Shown piece by piece: positions 5,610 to 14,263 of a stretch of DNA of 33,751 bases. Numbering within the stretch: position 1 is the stretch's first letter; every line of letters begins with the position of its first letter. Location: the NCBI GenBank assembly GCA_947651225.1, contig CANSYK010000036.1, positions 1 to 33,751 on the forward strand, read 5' to 3'. The notes below the pieces were generated by a model that saw nothing but the letters and a program-made list of their open reading frames with translations, did not search any database and was not told where the DNA came from. The DNA comes from an uncultured bacterium. Lineage in GTDB: Bacteria > Bacillota > Clostridia > Lachnospirales > Lachnospiraceae. Position numbers and translations under genes: made by a program.

Positions 5610-8180
5610 ATGAACGACATTCTATTTGGGAATAATAACCGTCCGGTTATAAAAAAATTGTCAAACCGATATTTTAAAGCGAATAGGAGCAGAAATGTCA
5701 TTGCTATTATTGCCATTGTGCTGACAACGATACTCTTTACAACAATATTTACATTAGGTTCGGGTTTGATAGATACAGTACATGACCAGAATATCCGAAA
5801 AGCAGGGGGTGACGGACAGGCAGTATTAAATTATATTAGCGACAATATTTATGAAGATATACAAGGAAGTCCACTTATTGACCGCATTGCTTATACAAAG
5901 GCGGTGTCTTATCGGTTGAAAAATTCCGGATTGGAAAAATGGCGTTCTGATTTGTGGTATATGGATGATACGGCATTAGAATTTGCACGTTATCAGCCTA
6001 CAGCAGGACATAGACCAGAAGCGGAAAATGAGATTATCGCAGATACAAGGACACTAGAGGCATTGGGAATACCAGCAAAAATAGGTGAAACCGTTTCTCT
6101 GGCCTATGATGTGAAAGGCGTGGAATATACTACGGATTTTGTGCTTTGCGGTTTTTGGGAAACAGACAGTCTTAGCAATATTGGGCGGTTGATTGTGTCA
6201 AAAGCATTTGTTGACAGACATTCTGATATTTTATCCTACACATATCCGGCTGATAATGATTATTCCGGCGTTGTAACTGCTTATATTATGTTTCATGGGA
6301 AAGGTGATGTAGAGGCAAAGCTACACCAGATTCTTTCCGACACTGGATATACCTGTGATACAATGGGAGGCAGCCCAAAAGATGATAACTATGTGATTGC
6401 ACGTGTCAGTCCTGCTTATCAGAGTAATGTACTATCCGGGAATCCTGCCATGCTTTTTTCTGGTATTGTTGGTATTTTGCTAATTATTGTGACAGGATAT
6501 TTGATTATTTATAATATTTTTCAGATATCTGTTATTCAGGACATTCAATCTTATGGACAGCTTAAAACATTGGGAACGACAAAACAACAGATTAAAAAGT
6601 TGATAAATAAACAGGTATTAAAACTCTCTTTTATCAGTATTCCGATTGGTCTGCTAATAGGCTTTATTATCGGATGCGCATTGATGCCATTTTTAATGAA
6701 TGGGACAATTTATACAGCGGATGCAGGAATCAAGGTAACTGTGAATCCTGCCATTTTTATAGGTTCAGCCACATTTGCTTTCTTCACTGTGTTTGTAAGT
6801 GTTCGTAAGCCTGCCAAAATTGCGGGGGCAGTTTCAGCGATCGAAGCAGTACGTTACACGGAAAACAGCGTTGGTGCCTTTAATAAGAGAAAAATGAAAA
6901 AGAAAAAGGGAGAACATGGTGCAAAGATATATCAAATGGCATTGGCAAACTTAGGGCGTAACCGCAAACGCACCACATTGGTCATTATGTCTATGGCATT
7001 GAGCATGATTCTATTTAACACTGTATTCACCCTGTCCGATGGCTTTGATATTAACAAATATGTTGAAAAATTTGTAAATACTGATTTTGTTATTTCAACA
7101 GCGGATTATTTTCAATTTCGCTTTGAAGTGAGCGGAATTGATTTGTCGGATTCCTTTGTTGATGCAGTCCGGCAGAATGAGAACTTTGAAGATGGTGGCA
7201 GGCTGTATACTTCCCGTCTGCTGGAGGAATCTTTTTCTACAGACAACAAAGCATTTGGGGGCTATAATACAGATGAAAATGGCAATCCGCTTATTGATTT
7301 ATATGGAGCAGATGATTTTCTGTTAAATGACATGGAAGTAATTGAAGGAAGGATTGATATGGAAGCCCTTAAATCGGGTAAATATATTCTTCTCAGTGTT
7401 GAATGCGATGATGATGGCAGCATAATAGAAAATACTGATGTTCATGTAGGTGATACCGTGCGGATAAACCATATTATTATGGATGGTCTTTCCAGTAAAA
7501 CAGAAGAAAGTTATGATTTTACGATTATGGCAAAAGTGCGTACAAATGAGAACACTACGACAACAAGGAATACAGGAACTACAAGATTTTATCTTCCGAC
7601 TGAAAATTTTCTTCCTCTGTGCGACAATTCACATCTTGTGAGTTTTCCGTTTAATGTAAAAAGCAATACGGTATCAGAAATGGAGGAATTTTTAGATCAT
7701 TACGTGAATGGTATAGAGCCTAATATGGATTTTACTTCAAAGGAAACTTATATTGATTCTTTTCATGATTTGACTTCCCTGATTGTTACAATCGGTGGGG
7801 CATTGAGCATTATTATTGGATTTATTGGTATCGCAAATTTTGTGAATTCTGTTTTGACAAGCATTATTACCCGCAGGAAAGAATTTGCAATGTTGCAAAG
7901 CATAGGAATGACAGGGAAACAGCTTAAACAAATGCTTTCCTATGAGGGATTATACTATGCGGTGGGAACAATCCTTGTTTCCACGATATTAGGCATTATA
8001 TCCTCACTGGTAATTGTAAAAGGCATATCCAATGGAATTTGGTTTTTTACTTATCATTTTGTTATGTATCCTATGCTTGCGGTCTATCCGTTTTTGCTGA
8101 TATTAACAATACTGCTCCCGACAATATTATACCGTCAGACTGCTAAAGTAAGCATTGTGGAACGGTTGCGCCAAAATTAA
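5610..8180 (+). CDS. double-FtsX ABC permease, module 1
   Basis: An 856-aa permease with two FtsX-like halves. A first helix (about 28-50) is followed by an extracellular domain of roughly 230 residues and three helices. A linker rich in K/R leads to a fifth helix, a second extracellular domain of about 240 residues and three final helices: eight helices in total. Classical BceB permeases are about 650 aa with ten helices and one large outer domain, so this is a different, MacB/LolC-duplicated layout. I prefer the ATG at 5610 because AGGGGG is 7 bases upstream; an ATG two codons earlier is too close to it. Substrate is unknown; peptide resistance is inferred from the partner kinase. Confidence 0.9.
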   Translation: MNDILFGNNNRPVIKKLSNRYFKANRSRNVIAIIAIVLTTILFTTIFTLGSGLIDTVHDQNIRKAGGDGQAVLNYISDNIYEDIQGSPLIDRIAYTKAVSYRLKNSGLEKWRSDLWYMDDTALEFARYQPTAGHRPEAENEIIADTRTLEALGIPAKIGETVSLAYDVKGVEYTTDFVLCGFWETDSLSNIGRLIVSKAFVDRHSDILSYTYPADNDYSGVVTAYIMFHGKGDVEAKLHQILSDTGYTCDTMGGSPKDDNYVIARVSPAYQSNVLSGNPAMLFSGIVGILLIIVTGYLIIYNIFQISVIQDIQSYGQLKTLGTTKQQIKKLINKQVLKLSFISIPIGLLIGFIIGCALMPFLMNGTIYTADAGIKVTVNPAIFIGSATFAFFTVFVSVRKPAKIAGAVSAIEAVRYTENSVGAFNKRKMKKKKGEHGAKIYQMALANLGRNRKRTTLVIMSMALSMILFNTVFTLSDGFDINKYVEKFVNTDFVISTADYFQFRFEVSGIDLSDSFVDAVRQNENFEDGGRLYTSRLLEESFSTDNKAFGGYNTDENGNPLIDLYGADDFLLNDMEVIEGRIDMEALKSGKYILLSVECDDDGSIIENTDVHVGDTVRINHIIMDGLSSKTEESYDFTIMAKVRTNENTTTTRNTGTTRFYLPTENFLPLCDNSHLVSFPFNVKSNTVSEMEEFLDHYVNGIEPNMDFTSKETYIDSFHDLTSLIVTIGGALSIIIGFIGIANFVNSVLTSIITRRKEFAMLQSIGMTGKQLKQMLSYEGLYYAVGTILVSTILGIISSLVIVKGISNGIWFFTYHFVMYPMLAVYPFLLILTILLPTILYRQTAKVSIVERLRQN

Positions 8181-8664
8181 AACTTCTGATGGGACAATGC
8201 AGATTTCAGAGTAAACAGCCACTTCCAAAGCTGTGATTTTATTACAATTTTTCACTGTCTGAAGATACTCACAAGGAAATGAAGCAGGATTATCTTGCTA
8301 TGGCAATTACGGTAGTGGATATTGTCAATGGAGTAGCGTATCTGTTTGATAAAATATCCAACACAGATACTCAACATTGGAAAGCAGATTTGGAGTTAGA
8401 GCAGTTTCGGAATGTGTTATAGTAAACGCATAAAATACATGCGTTAACTATAATGGATGCGCACGGATACACATAGGAAGTTATGCTGCTTTGCAGCGTG
8501 TATCCGGCGCTGTAAACGAAGCTGTTTGTTTTGTACCAATTTATCTTTGATGCAAACACTTGGATCAAGACGGAGAGGGGAAGAAGCAGCAGACGAAGTG
8601 GAGGATATGGAGGAAGGGGATTGGGTTAATCATATAAGAAAATAAGTTTTTACTTTGTAACAAA
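8181..8664. other. gene-poor remnant stretch with two hairpins
   Basis: No intact gene. A frame at 8279-8422 (MKQDYLAMAITVVDIVNGVA..., 47 codons) reads like the C-terminal end of a helical protein; the frame continues upstream without a start to a TGA near 8233 and has no ribosome site. TATAGTAAACGCAT (8418-8431) pairs with 8439-8452 with one mismatch. CGGATACAC (8464-8472) pairs with GTGTATCCG (8498-8506) around GCTGC-TTT-GCAGC. A frame ending EEGDWVNHIRK at 8645 also looks like a coding tail. I read this as decayed DNA between module 1 and the toxin fragment. Confidence 0.5.
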
Positions 8665-8874
8665 GTGATAGTACAATTTATTGAATGGTTGGAACAGTTT
8701 CCAGATTCTGGTTCTGCTATACCAGATGATTGGCTCAATGAGCAGGGATACCGGATGATAATTTGCAAAAAATATGTTGCCATTTACCAGATTCTTCATG
8801 AAACGGTGTATGCATATCACATCGCTGATACGCAGACGGAATATAAAAAATATTGTCTGGACTATCTAATTTGA
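8665..8874 (+). pseudogene. RelE/ParE-type toxin, N-terminally truncated
   Basis: The frame reads FIEWLEQFPDSGSAIPDDWL, then YRMIICKKYVAIYQI and VYAYHIADTQTEY, the central and C-terminal strands of RelE/ParE family toxins. The family is normally about 95-110 aa; only about 69-76 residues are open here and the first helix pair is missing. The frame can begin at a GTG at 8665, which has no ribosome site. No antitoxin gene is adjacent. It is most likely an inactive remnant of a type II toxin-antitoxin pair. Confidence 0.65.
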
Positions 8875-8911
8875 AAACGGAAAACAGATTTATAGATGCA
8901 AGGAGGGTAAT

Positions 8912-9967
8912 ATGAGTGGAACAAACAGCAGCCAAATATATGTAGGTCTTGCAGGATTTGGAATGTCGGGTCAGATTTTTCAGGCTCCCTTCCTTTCCTG
9001 CGATTCTCGGTTCAGGCTTAAAAAGGTATATGAACGCACTTCCAATAAGGCAAAGCAGGAATATCCGGAAGTGGAAACTGTCAGGAATTTTGAAGCCCTG
9101 TTGACATCCGATATTGACCTTGTTGTAATTTCAACGCCGAACCCGTATCATGTTCCAATGGCGATACAGGCTATGAGAGCCGGAAAACATGTCGTTGTGG
9201 AAAAACCTGTTGCGGCAACAAGCAAAGAAGCAGATGAATTATGCAGAATTGCAAAGAATGAAAAAGTGTTGCTTACTGTTTATCAGAACAGGCGCCTTGA
9301 CGGAGATTTCCTTACTGTGAAAAAAATTATAGATGAAAACCGGATTGGCGAAGTGGTGGATTACGAATGTCATTTTGACCGGTTTGTAATTGGGAAGAGT
9401 ACAAAACAGTGGAAAGCCGATGGCGGAAAAGGAATAGATCTTTTATACGATATAGGGATTCACCTGATTGACCAGGTCTATAGCCTTTTTGGAATGCCAG
9501 ATGAAGTGTATGCTGATTTGAGAAAACAGCGCAAAGAATCTTCTGGCATTGATAATTTGCAGGTGTGTTTATATTACGAAGATAAGAAGATTACCTTGTC
9601 GGCTGGCGAGCTTGTTGCCATGCCCGGACCCCATTTTATGATTCATGGACGGAAAGGGAGCTTTATCAAGTATGGGCAGGATGTACAGGAAAGCCGGTTG
9701 CTCTGTGGCATGCGTCCTGGTAACTCTGAATGGGGGCAGGAGGATGAAACTTCCTTTGGCACGCTTTGTACGGTTACTGGACAGGATTTTTTGCAGGAAA
9801 AGATTCCGACAGAACAAGGGAATTACGGCAAATACTACGACAATCTCTATCATGCGGTCAAGCATGGTTCAGAATTGCTTGTAAAACCGGAAGAAGCTGT
9901 TGATGTTCTGCGGATCATTGAGGCTGCACAAAATAGCAGCATTGAAAAACGGAGAATCAGGATGTGA
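8912..9967 (+). CDS. Gfo/Idh/MocA-family NAD(P)-dependent oxidoreductase
   Basis: A 351-aa protein of full family length. An N-terminal Rossmann fold shows VGLAGFGMSGQIFQAPFL (11-28) with the G-x-G-x-x-G dinucleotide motif. The conserved VVVEKPVA (about 94-101) holds the catalytic Lys of the EKP motif. The second domain has the YDIGIHLIDQVYSLFG segment with the conserved D-x-G-x-H-L-I-D. It is closest in style to YdgJ/YhhX/IolW-type enzymes that oxidise or reduce sugars or inositols, but the substrate cannot be read from sequence. AGGAGGGTAAT precedes the ATG. It is a single-gene unit closed by hairpins at 10011-10071. Confidence 0.9.
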   Translation: MSGTNSSQIYVGLAGFGMSGQIFQAPFLSCDSRFRLKKVYERTSNKAKQEYPEVETVRNFEALLTSDIDLVVISTPNPYHVPMAIQAMRAGKHVVVEKPVAATSKEADELCRIAKNEKVLLTVYQNRRLDGDFLTVKKIIDENRIGEVVDYECHFDRFVIGKSTKQWKADGGKGIDLLYDIGIHLIDQVYSLFGMPDEVYADLRKQRKESSGIDNLQVCLYYEDKKITLSAGELVAMPGPHFMIHGRKGSFIKYGQDVQESRLLCGMRPGNSEWGQEDETSFGTLCTVTGQDFLQEKIPTEQGNYGKYYDNLYHAVKHGSELLVKPEEAVDVLRIIEAAQNSSIEKRRIRM

Positions 9968-10010
9968 AACTGTACTGGATATTTATATAAAGGGAAATTG
10001 AAAAGATATG

Positions 10011-10071
10011 AAGGCAGGAATTAGTAAAAGCAGCAATGTTGAAAATCAAACAGGTACTCCTGCCTTTTACT
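10011..10071 (+). terminator. terminator with two mutually exclusive stems
   Basis: AAGGCAGGA (10011-10019) pairs with TCCTGCCTT (10058-10066), and AGTAAAAG (10023-10030) pairs with CTTTTACT (10064-10071). The right arms overlap, so only one stem can be complete at a time. A run TTTTACTTTTTATT follows. At minimum it terminates the oxidoreductase gene; a switchable role is speculative. Confidence 0.55.
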
Positions 10072-10101
10072 TTTTATTAAAATGATGACATTTAAATACT
10101 T

Positions 10102-10173
10102 ATGGAGCAGGAACGGCATGGAAACGGCAAGGAGTTTTCCGGCGTTGTTCTGCAGTATATGAAAAATATGTAA
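10102..10173 (+). other. 23-codon frame, possible C-terminal remnant
   Basis: The frame starts at ATG 10102 (MEQERHGNGKEF...) and ends at TAA 10171-10173. It has no ribosome site and sits just before the AgrC-like kinase, where a LytTR regulator is often found in agr-type loci. It could be the last codons of such a regulator after deletion, but 23 residues are too few to say. Confidence 0.2.
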
Positions 10174-10200
10174 AAGTTTTTAGATATGGGGGCAGGTAAT

Positions 10201-11540
10201 ATGGCTGAATATTTAGATTTTTTCAATATATATGTTATGGGTGTCATTGAGATGGTTTTCCAGTTTTATTTTTTGGCAAAAATCCTGAAAAAGAAAGTAT
10301 GGCCTCCTTTTTATTTCCTGTTTGCAGTATGCGCAGTGACTGTCAACGGTTTTGTCCCGGCCTGCACGATGGTTGGTTTCGTGGCGCTTGTATTTCTGCT
10401 TACGTTGTGCGGAATTTTGTCTGCCATGCGGAATTTAAGCCTTCCCTTCTGTATGCGGCCTTGACAACGGAAATCATGCTGCTCTGCTATGGGATTGTAA
10501 AATCCCTGTTAGGTCTTTTATGCCCATTGCTGCCAGCTGTTTTTCATGATACGGCTGGTGTTGCGGCCATGCTGGCCAGCGAGGCGGCGTCACTGGCGCC
10601 GGCCGGGTTTTGTTATTATATGGTGTACCGTTATTTTTCCGGGGATGCCCTTTATCCCCTTTATACCGCAGGGGAAATGCAGCAGATGTTTCTGGTTTTC
10701 ATCCCGATACTGATGATATTTATTATGGGTGAGTACATCAATGTGATTGGGGTTCAGTATGAGGTCTTCTTGGAAGAAGGACCCTCCGAATATCTGTTCA
10801 ACCACTGGCAGCTGCTTGCCATGCATCTTTTGGGGCTTGCCAGCCTGTTCTGCATTCTGTTCTCTTATAAGAAATTGCAGCAGAATTTCTGCCTCAGCAC
10901 GGAATTATCACTGCTGGAGCAGTAGGAACATTCCCTGAACCAGTATGTGGAGGAAGCGAAGGCTCGTTATGATGACACAAAATCATTCCGCCATGACATT
11001 AGGAACCACCTCGCAGTGGTAAAAAAACTCCTGCAGAGTGGGAAACTTAAGGAGGCGGTAAGCTATATTGAGGATATGGATGGTATGGCAGAAAAAATGT
11101 CATTCCCCTGTAGTACCAATAACCCGGTAGTAGATATCCTGGTGGGAAATAAACTGGGGATTGCCAAAAGCATGGGGATAGATGTGGACTGTTCTCTCCT
11201 TCTGCCATACCCCTGCAGCCTGCGGGACATTGATATCTGCATTGTCCTGTCAAATGCGCTGGATAACGCAATCCAGGCAGTAAAAAGCCTGGATGCCGGT
11301 ATAGAAAAATATATCCGGGTGTCTGGGCGTATCCAGGGAGACTTCCTTATGATGGAAATCGAAAACAGCTTCCATGGGAAAGGTGCGTTCAAAAAAGGGA
11401 CAGGCCTGTCGAATGTAAATGCGGTGGCTGAAAAATATGGCGGCGCCATGAACATAGAGACAAAGGAGAATGTATTTGTCCTCTATGTGTTGCTGATCAT
11501 TCCACAGCATCCAGAAAGCATCCTGCGGCAAATGGATTAA
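10201..11540 (+). pseudogene. AgrC-like GHKL histidine kinase, frameshifted and with an amber codon
   Basis: The whole span equals about 446 codons, normal for quorum-sensing GHKL kinases. The N-terminal half is very hydrophobic (six or so membrane helices). The C-terminal half has DDTKSFRHDIRNHLAVVKKL with the phospho-acceptor His in F-R-H-D-I-R-N-H, then N-box LSNALDNAIQAV and GTGLSNVNAVAEKYGG. Two lesions break it: a one-base shift near 10420-10440, and TAG at 10923-10925 where CAG (Gln) would continue LSLLEQ-EHSLNQYV. The start at 10201 has GGGGGCAGG upstream. The kinase domain alone (from 10947) is open, but I see no ribosome site for it. Confidence 0.85.
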
Positions 11541-11581
11541 CACATTACTTTCTACAGCCGAAAAAAAAGGCAGGAGGTTCA

Positions 11582-11788
11582 ATGTACGATTTAAAAGAAT
11601 TAGGGAAACTGATGAAAGAGCATCCTATCATTATTGTTGTGACATTGGCAGGGATGGTTGTAGGCGCAATTTTTAGGGCGGTAGCATTTTATCAGGGGTG
11701 CAGAGTCGCAAGCTGTTTGGGGAGGAAGTATGATCGGATTAAAAAGAGGAAGCGTGGAGCTTTTATCCCATCAGGAGGAATGGAATAA
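11582..11788 (+). CDS. small membrane protein downstream of the broken kinase
   Basis: A 68-aa frame with GGCAGGAGG 4 bases before the ATG. It has an N-terminal amphipathic stretch (MYDLKELGKLMKEHP), one membrane helix (about 16-36) and a segment FYQGCRVASCLGRKYD with two cysteines, then a very basic tail. The last 20 codons overlap the GrpB-family gene in another frame, which suggests that its natural stop was lost at a junction. The position after an AgrC-type kinase invites comparison with AgrD, but the acidic C-terminal tail of AgrD precursors is absent. Function unknown. Confidence 0.5.
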   Translation: MYDLKELGKLMKEHPIIIVVTLAGMVVGAIFRAVAFYQGCRVASCLGRKYDRIKKRKRGAFIPSGGME

Positions 11789-12269
11789 AAACGCTGAAAA
11801 TGTAATTTTGGAGTTGAGGCAGCTTTTAGGAAATGCCGCTGCTGATATACAACATATCGGAAGTACTGCGATTGATTCCATATATGCAAAACCAATTATT
11901 GATATTGTGATTGGCGTCCATGATCTGAATGATATTTCGCCTTATAAGAAACTGTTAGAAGAACACGGTTTTGTTTTTCGCAGAGAAGATATTGCCGGAC
12001 AAATGTTATTTGTAATGGGTGATTTTGAGAAAGATATGCGTACACATCATATCCATGCCGTCAAATGGAATGGGACAGAATGGAATAACTATATTAATTT
12101 TCGGGATTATCTGAATTGCCATCCTGATAAAGCAATGCTATACGATGCCTGTAAGAAAAAGCTGGCGTTACAATTTTCAGATGACCGAAGAAGCTATACG
12201 GAAGGCAAGCAGGAATTAATAGAATGCCTGCTAAAAGAAGCGTTTGTATGGAAATCTACGCTTTTCTGA
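11730..12269 (+). CDS. GrpB-family (UPF0157) nucleotidyltransferase-fold protein
   Basis: A 179-aa protein of normal family length. The signature is DIQHIGSTAIDSIYAKPIID (about 38-57), the G-S-T and D-x-D type metal/nucleotide motif of this nucleotidyltransferase-like family, followed by HHIHAV and a conserved NFRDYLNCHPD. GGGGAGGAAGT precedes the ATG. The biochemical role of the family is not well settled; members are often found beside resistance genes and acetyltransferases. It stands alone here. A 26-codon frame after it (12278-12358) has coding-like composition but no known match. Confidence 0.88.
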   Translation: MIGLKRGSVELLSHQEEWNKNAENVILELRQLLGNAAADIQHIGSTAIDSIYAKPIIDIVIGVHDLNDISPYKKLLEEHGFVFRREDIAGQMLFVMGDFEKDMRTHHIHAVKWNGTEWNNYINFRDYLNCHPDKAMLYDACKKKLALQFSDDRRSYTEGKQELIECLLKEAFVWKSTLF

Positions 12270-12418
12270 AATGGGAGATGGACAGAGATATTCTGATTGC
12301 TGCGCACTTTGGATTATTGACAATTGCAAAATCCTGTCTTGCCATGTACAATGGATAGGTACAATCCGTTGGCATATGATTGGGATTTTAGGATATGGTT
12401 AGAGTGTGTTTGATATAG

Positions 12419-12447
12419 CTGACTTTTTTCGAGGCTTATGGTATAAT
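12419..12447 (+). promoter_or_regulatory. sigma-A promoter with extended -10 for module 2
   Basis: CTGACT (12419-12424), a 17-base spacer and TATAAT (12442-12447) preceded by TG-G, an extended -10. Transcription would begin near 12454, leaving about 50 bases before the regulator ATG. This is the clearest constitutive-looking promoter in the window and suggests a steady basal level of the module 2 regulator and kinase. Confidence 0.8.
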
Positions 12448-12504
12448 ACGCAGTAGAATTTTTACGAATAATCGTTGTTTAGAGAGTTTAAGGGATTTTA
12501 TAGA

Positions 12505-13206
12505 ATGCAAAGAACGAAACATAATGAAAAACAGATAATTATGCTATTAGAAGATGATGAAGATTTAGCAGAAGGAATTAGCTTGTCTCTAAGCAGCAAA
12601 GATTTTGAATTTGTGCTCTGCAAGACAATTGCTGATGCGAAAGATATGTTGCAGCAAAAATTATTTGATCTGCTTATTTTTGACATTAACCTGCCAGATG
12701 GAAGTGGTTTAGAGTTTTGCAGAGAGATACGCAGGTCAAGCCGGATACCAATCGCACTATTGACAGCCAAAGACATGGAAATGGATATTGTGAAGGGATT
12801 GGAGTGTGGGGCAGATGATTATATAACAAAACCGTTTAGCCTGATGGTTTTTCGTGCAAGAGTGAGGGCGCTGCTTCGACGGAATGGTGGAGAACAACGG
12901 TCAGAATATAGGGATAATATATTCCAGTTTTATTTTGACACAATGAAATTTTATAAAGACGGAAATTCTCTTGAACTAAGCAAGACAGAACAGAGAATTT
13001 TATATTTACTGGTTTTTAATGCAGGGCAGATTTTAACCAGGGAGCGCCTGCTGGAATGGGTATGGCCGGAAGGAACGGAATATGTTGAAGATAACGCTCT
13101 GTCGGTAGGCATCCGCAGGCTTCGTGATAAATTGGAAGATGTTCCGTCAAAACCTGCTTATATTAAAACGGTATATGGAAAAGGGTATATGTGGGAGAAA
13201 TTTTGA
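12505..13206 (+). CDS. OmpR/PhoB-family response regulator (BceR-like), module 2
   Basis: A 233-aa regulator. Receiver residues: acidic cluster in LLEDDED (14-20), phospho-acceptor D60 in LLIFDINLPDG, T87 and K109. The C-terminal winged helix ends in YIKTVYGKGYMW, nearly the same as module 1. The start at 12505 is chosen because AAGGGA is 9 bases upstream; a TTG ten codons earlier lacks a site. It overlaps the kinase by one base (TGATG). It is the paralogue of the 3097 regulator: the INLPDG and GADDY-TKPF blocks match. It should control the ABC pair at 14264-17456. Confidence 0.93.
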   Translation: MQRTKHNEKQIIMLLEDDEDLAEGISLSLSSKDFEFVLCKTIADAKDMLQQKLFDLLIFDINLPDGSGLEFCREIRRSSRIPIALLTAKDMEMDIVKGLECGADDYITKPFSLMVFRARVRALLRRNGGEQRSEYRDNIFQFYFDTMKFYKDGNSLELSKTEQRILYLLVFNAGQILTRERLLEWVWPEGTEYVEDNALSVGIRRLRDKLEDVPSKPAYIKTVYGKGYMWEKF

Positions 13207-14126
13207 TGGACAGATACATTGTATTAGTGGCAGTTATATTGGCGGGATGCGTTATAGTCTGCGTACTGCTAAAACGGTACTATCAAAACAGGATGGAAGC
13301 GGTTTATCAGGTGATGCTGCAGAAATTGGACAAAGCCATCAGAGGGGAAGTCCAGGATACTGTTTATGATGAGTCTATGGAGGCGGCAGTTGTGGAGCGT
13401 TTGAACAGAGTGGTTCAGATATCTGGAATGAACCAGGGGAGAGCGGAACAGGAAAGAGACATGATAAAATCTTTGATTTCCGATGTTTCTCATCAGGTGA
13501 GAACCCCTGTTACCAACATTATGCTGTATGCCGGGCTTTTGCAGGAGCAGGATTTAGATCGTGATTCTATGCGTTTGGCGGATAAAATTCAAAAGCAGTC
13601 TGACAAATTGGATTTTTTTATGAAAGAATTGGTGAAATCATCCTATGCAGAGCAGGAAATGATTGCGATTCATCCAGAAAAGACATGTGTGGAAGAAATC
13701 CTGAACACAGCTTGCCAAATGGTTGAACTGGCTGCAATAAAAAAGAAAATCAATATTGTTCTGGAAGAAATGGGGGCATATTGCTTTGCGGACAAAAAGT
13801 GGACAACGGAAGCGCTCGGAAATGTTTTGGACAATGCTGTCAAATATTCTCCTGAAAACTCTAATATAACAGTGAGCGTAATCCTATATGAGTCGTTTGT
13901 CTGTATTCAGGTAAAGGATCAGGGAATTGGAATCAGGGAAGAAGAGCAGGGGATGGTTTTTGAAAGGTTTTACCGTTCTAAGGATGTAAGCAGTGAGCCT
14001 GGCTTTGGAATTGGGCTTTATCTGGCAAGGGAAGTCCTTTCTAAACAAAACGGGTATGTAAAGATAAAATCTGAAATTGGAAAAGGCACTACAGTCCAAT
14101 TGTATTTATCACGTTATGAAGTATGA
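13206..14126 (+). CDS. histidine kinase with a single membrane helix, module 2
   Basis: A 306-aa kinase. There is one hydrophobic helix at residues 4-22, then a cytoplasmic coiled region and SDVSHQVRTPVTNIM with H96. The ATPase domain has NVLDNAVKYSPENS, KDQGIGI and GFGIGLYLAREV. The start at 13206 has GGGAG 8 bases before it; an upstream ATG at 13191 adds only five residues and no second helix. With one membrane helix and no outside domain, it has almost no means of sensing by itself, so it probably takes its signal from the partner permease, as in BceS-type systems. Confidence 0.9.
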   Translation: MDRYIVLVAVILAGCVIVCVLLKRYYQNRMEAVYQVMLQKLDKAIRGEVQDTVYDESMEAAVVERLNRVVQISGMNQGRAEQERDMIKSLISDVSHQVRTPVTNIMLYAGLLQEQDLDRDSMRLADKIQKQSDKLDFFMKELVKSSYAEQEMIAIHPEKTCVEEILNTACQMVELAAIKKKINIVLEEMGAYCFADKKWTTEALGNVLDNAVKYSPENSNITVSVILYESFVCIQVKDQGIGIREEEQGMVFERFYRSKDVSSEPGFGIGLYLAREVLSKQNGYVKIKSEIGKGTTVQLYLSRYEV

Positions 14127-14138
14127 ATATATATGAAC

Positions 14139-14166
14139 GCAGCCAGAATATGGCTGCATTTTTGTA
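14139..14166 (+). terminator. terminator between kinase and ABC genes, module 2
   Basis: GCAGCCA-GAATA-TGGCTGC is a perfect 7-bp stem followed by ATTTTTGTATTTT. It ends or attenuates the regulator-kinase transcript, so the ABC genes need their own promoter. Confidence 0.75.
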
Positions 14167-14190
14167 TTTTGGGAATATGTCAAAACTGTC

Positions 14191-14230
14191 ATCTTTCAGA
14201 AAGATTTGAGAAAGAATCTTTTGCTATTCT
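14191..14230 (+). promoter_or_regulatory. candidate operator and promoter of the module 2 ABC genes
   Basis: ATCTTTC-A-GAAAGAT (14191-14205) is a perfect palindrome. GAAAGA also repeats at 11-base spacing (14198 and 14209), as OmpR-family dimers prefer. TATTCT at 14225-14230 could be the -10, with no consensus -35, consistent with activation by the module 2 regulator. Confidence 0.45.
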
Positions 14231-14263
14231 AGAAAACGTAAAATCAAAGAAAGAAGGTGCGAT

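Noticed and set aside
5610-8180. Classical BceB permease
   Set aside because: Length (856 aa), two outer domains and eight predicted helices do not fit the ten-helix, roughly 650-aa BceB layout.
8464-8506. Integron attC site or tRNA-like fold
   Set aside because: The stem is only 9 bp with an asymmetric inner hairpin and lacks R/L box motifs or tRNA consensus bases.
11582-11788. AgrD-type autoinducer precursor
   Set aside because: The cysteine pair and position are suggestive, but the acidic tail and conserved proline after the thiolactone ring are absent and the C-terminus is strongly basic.
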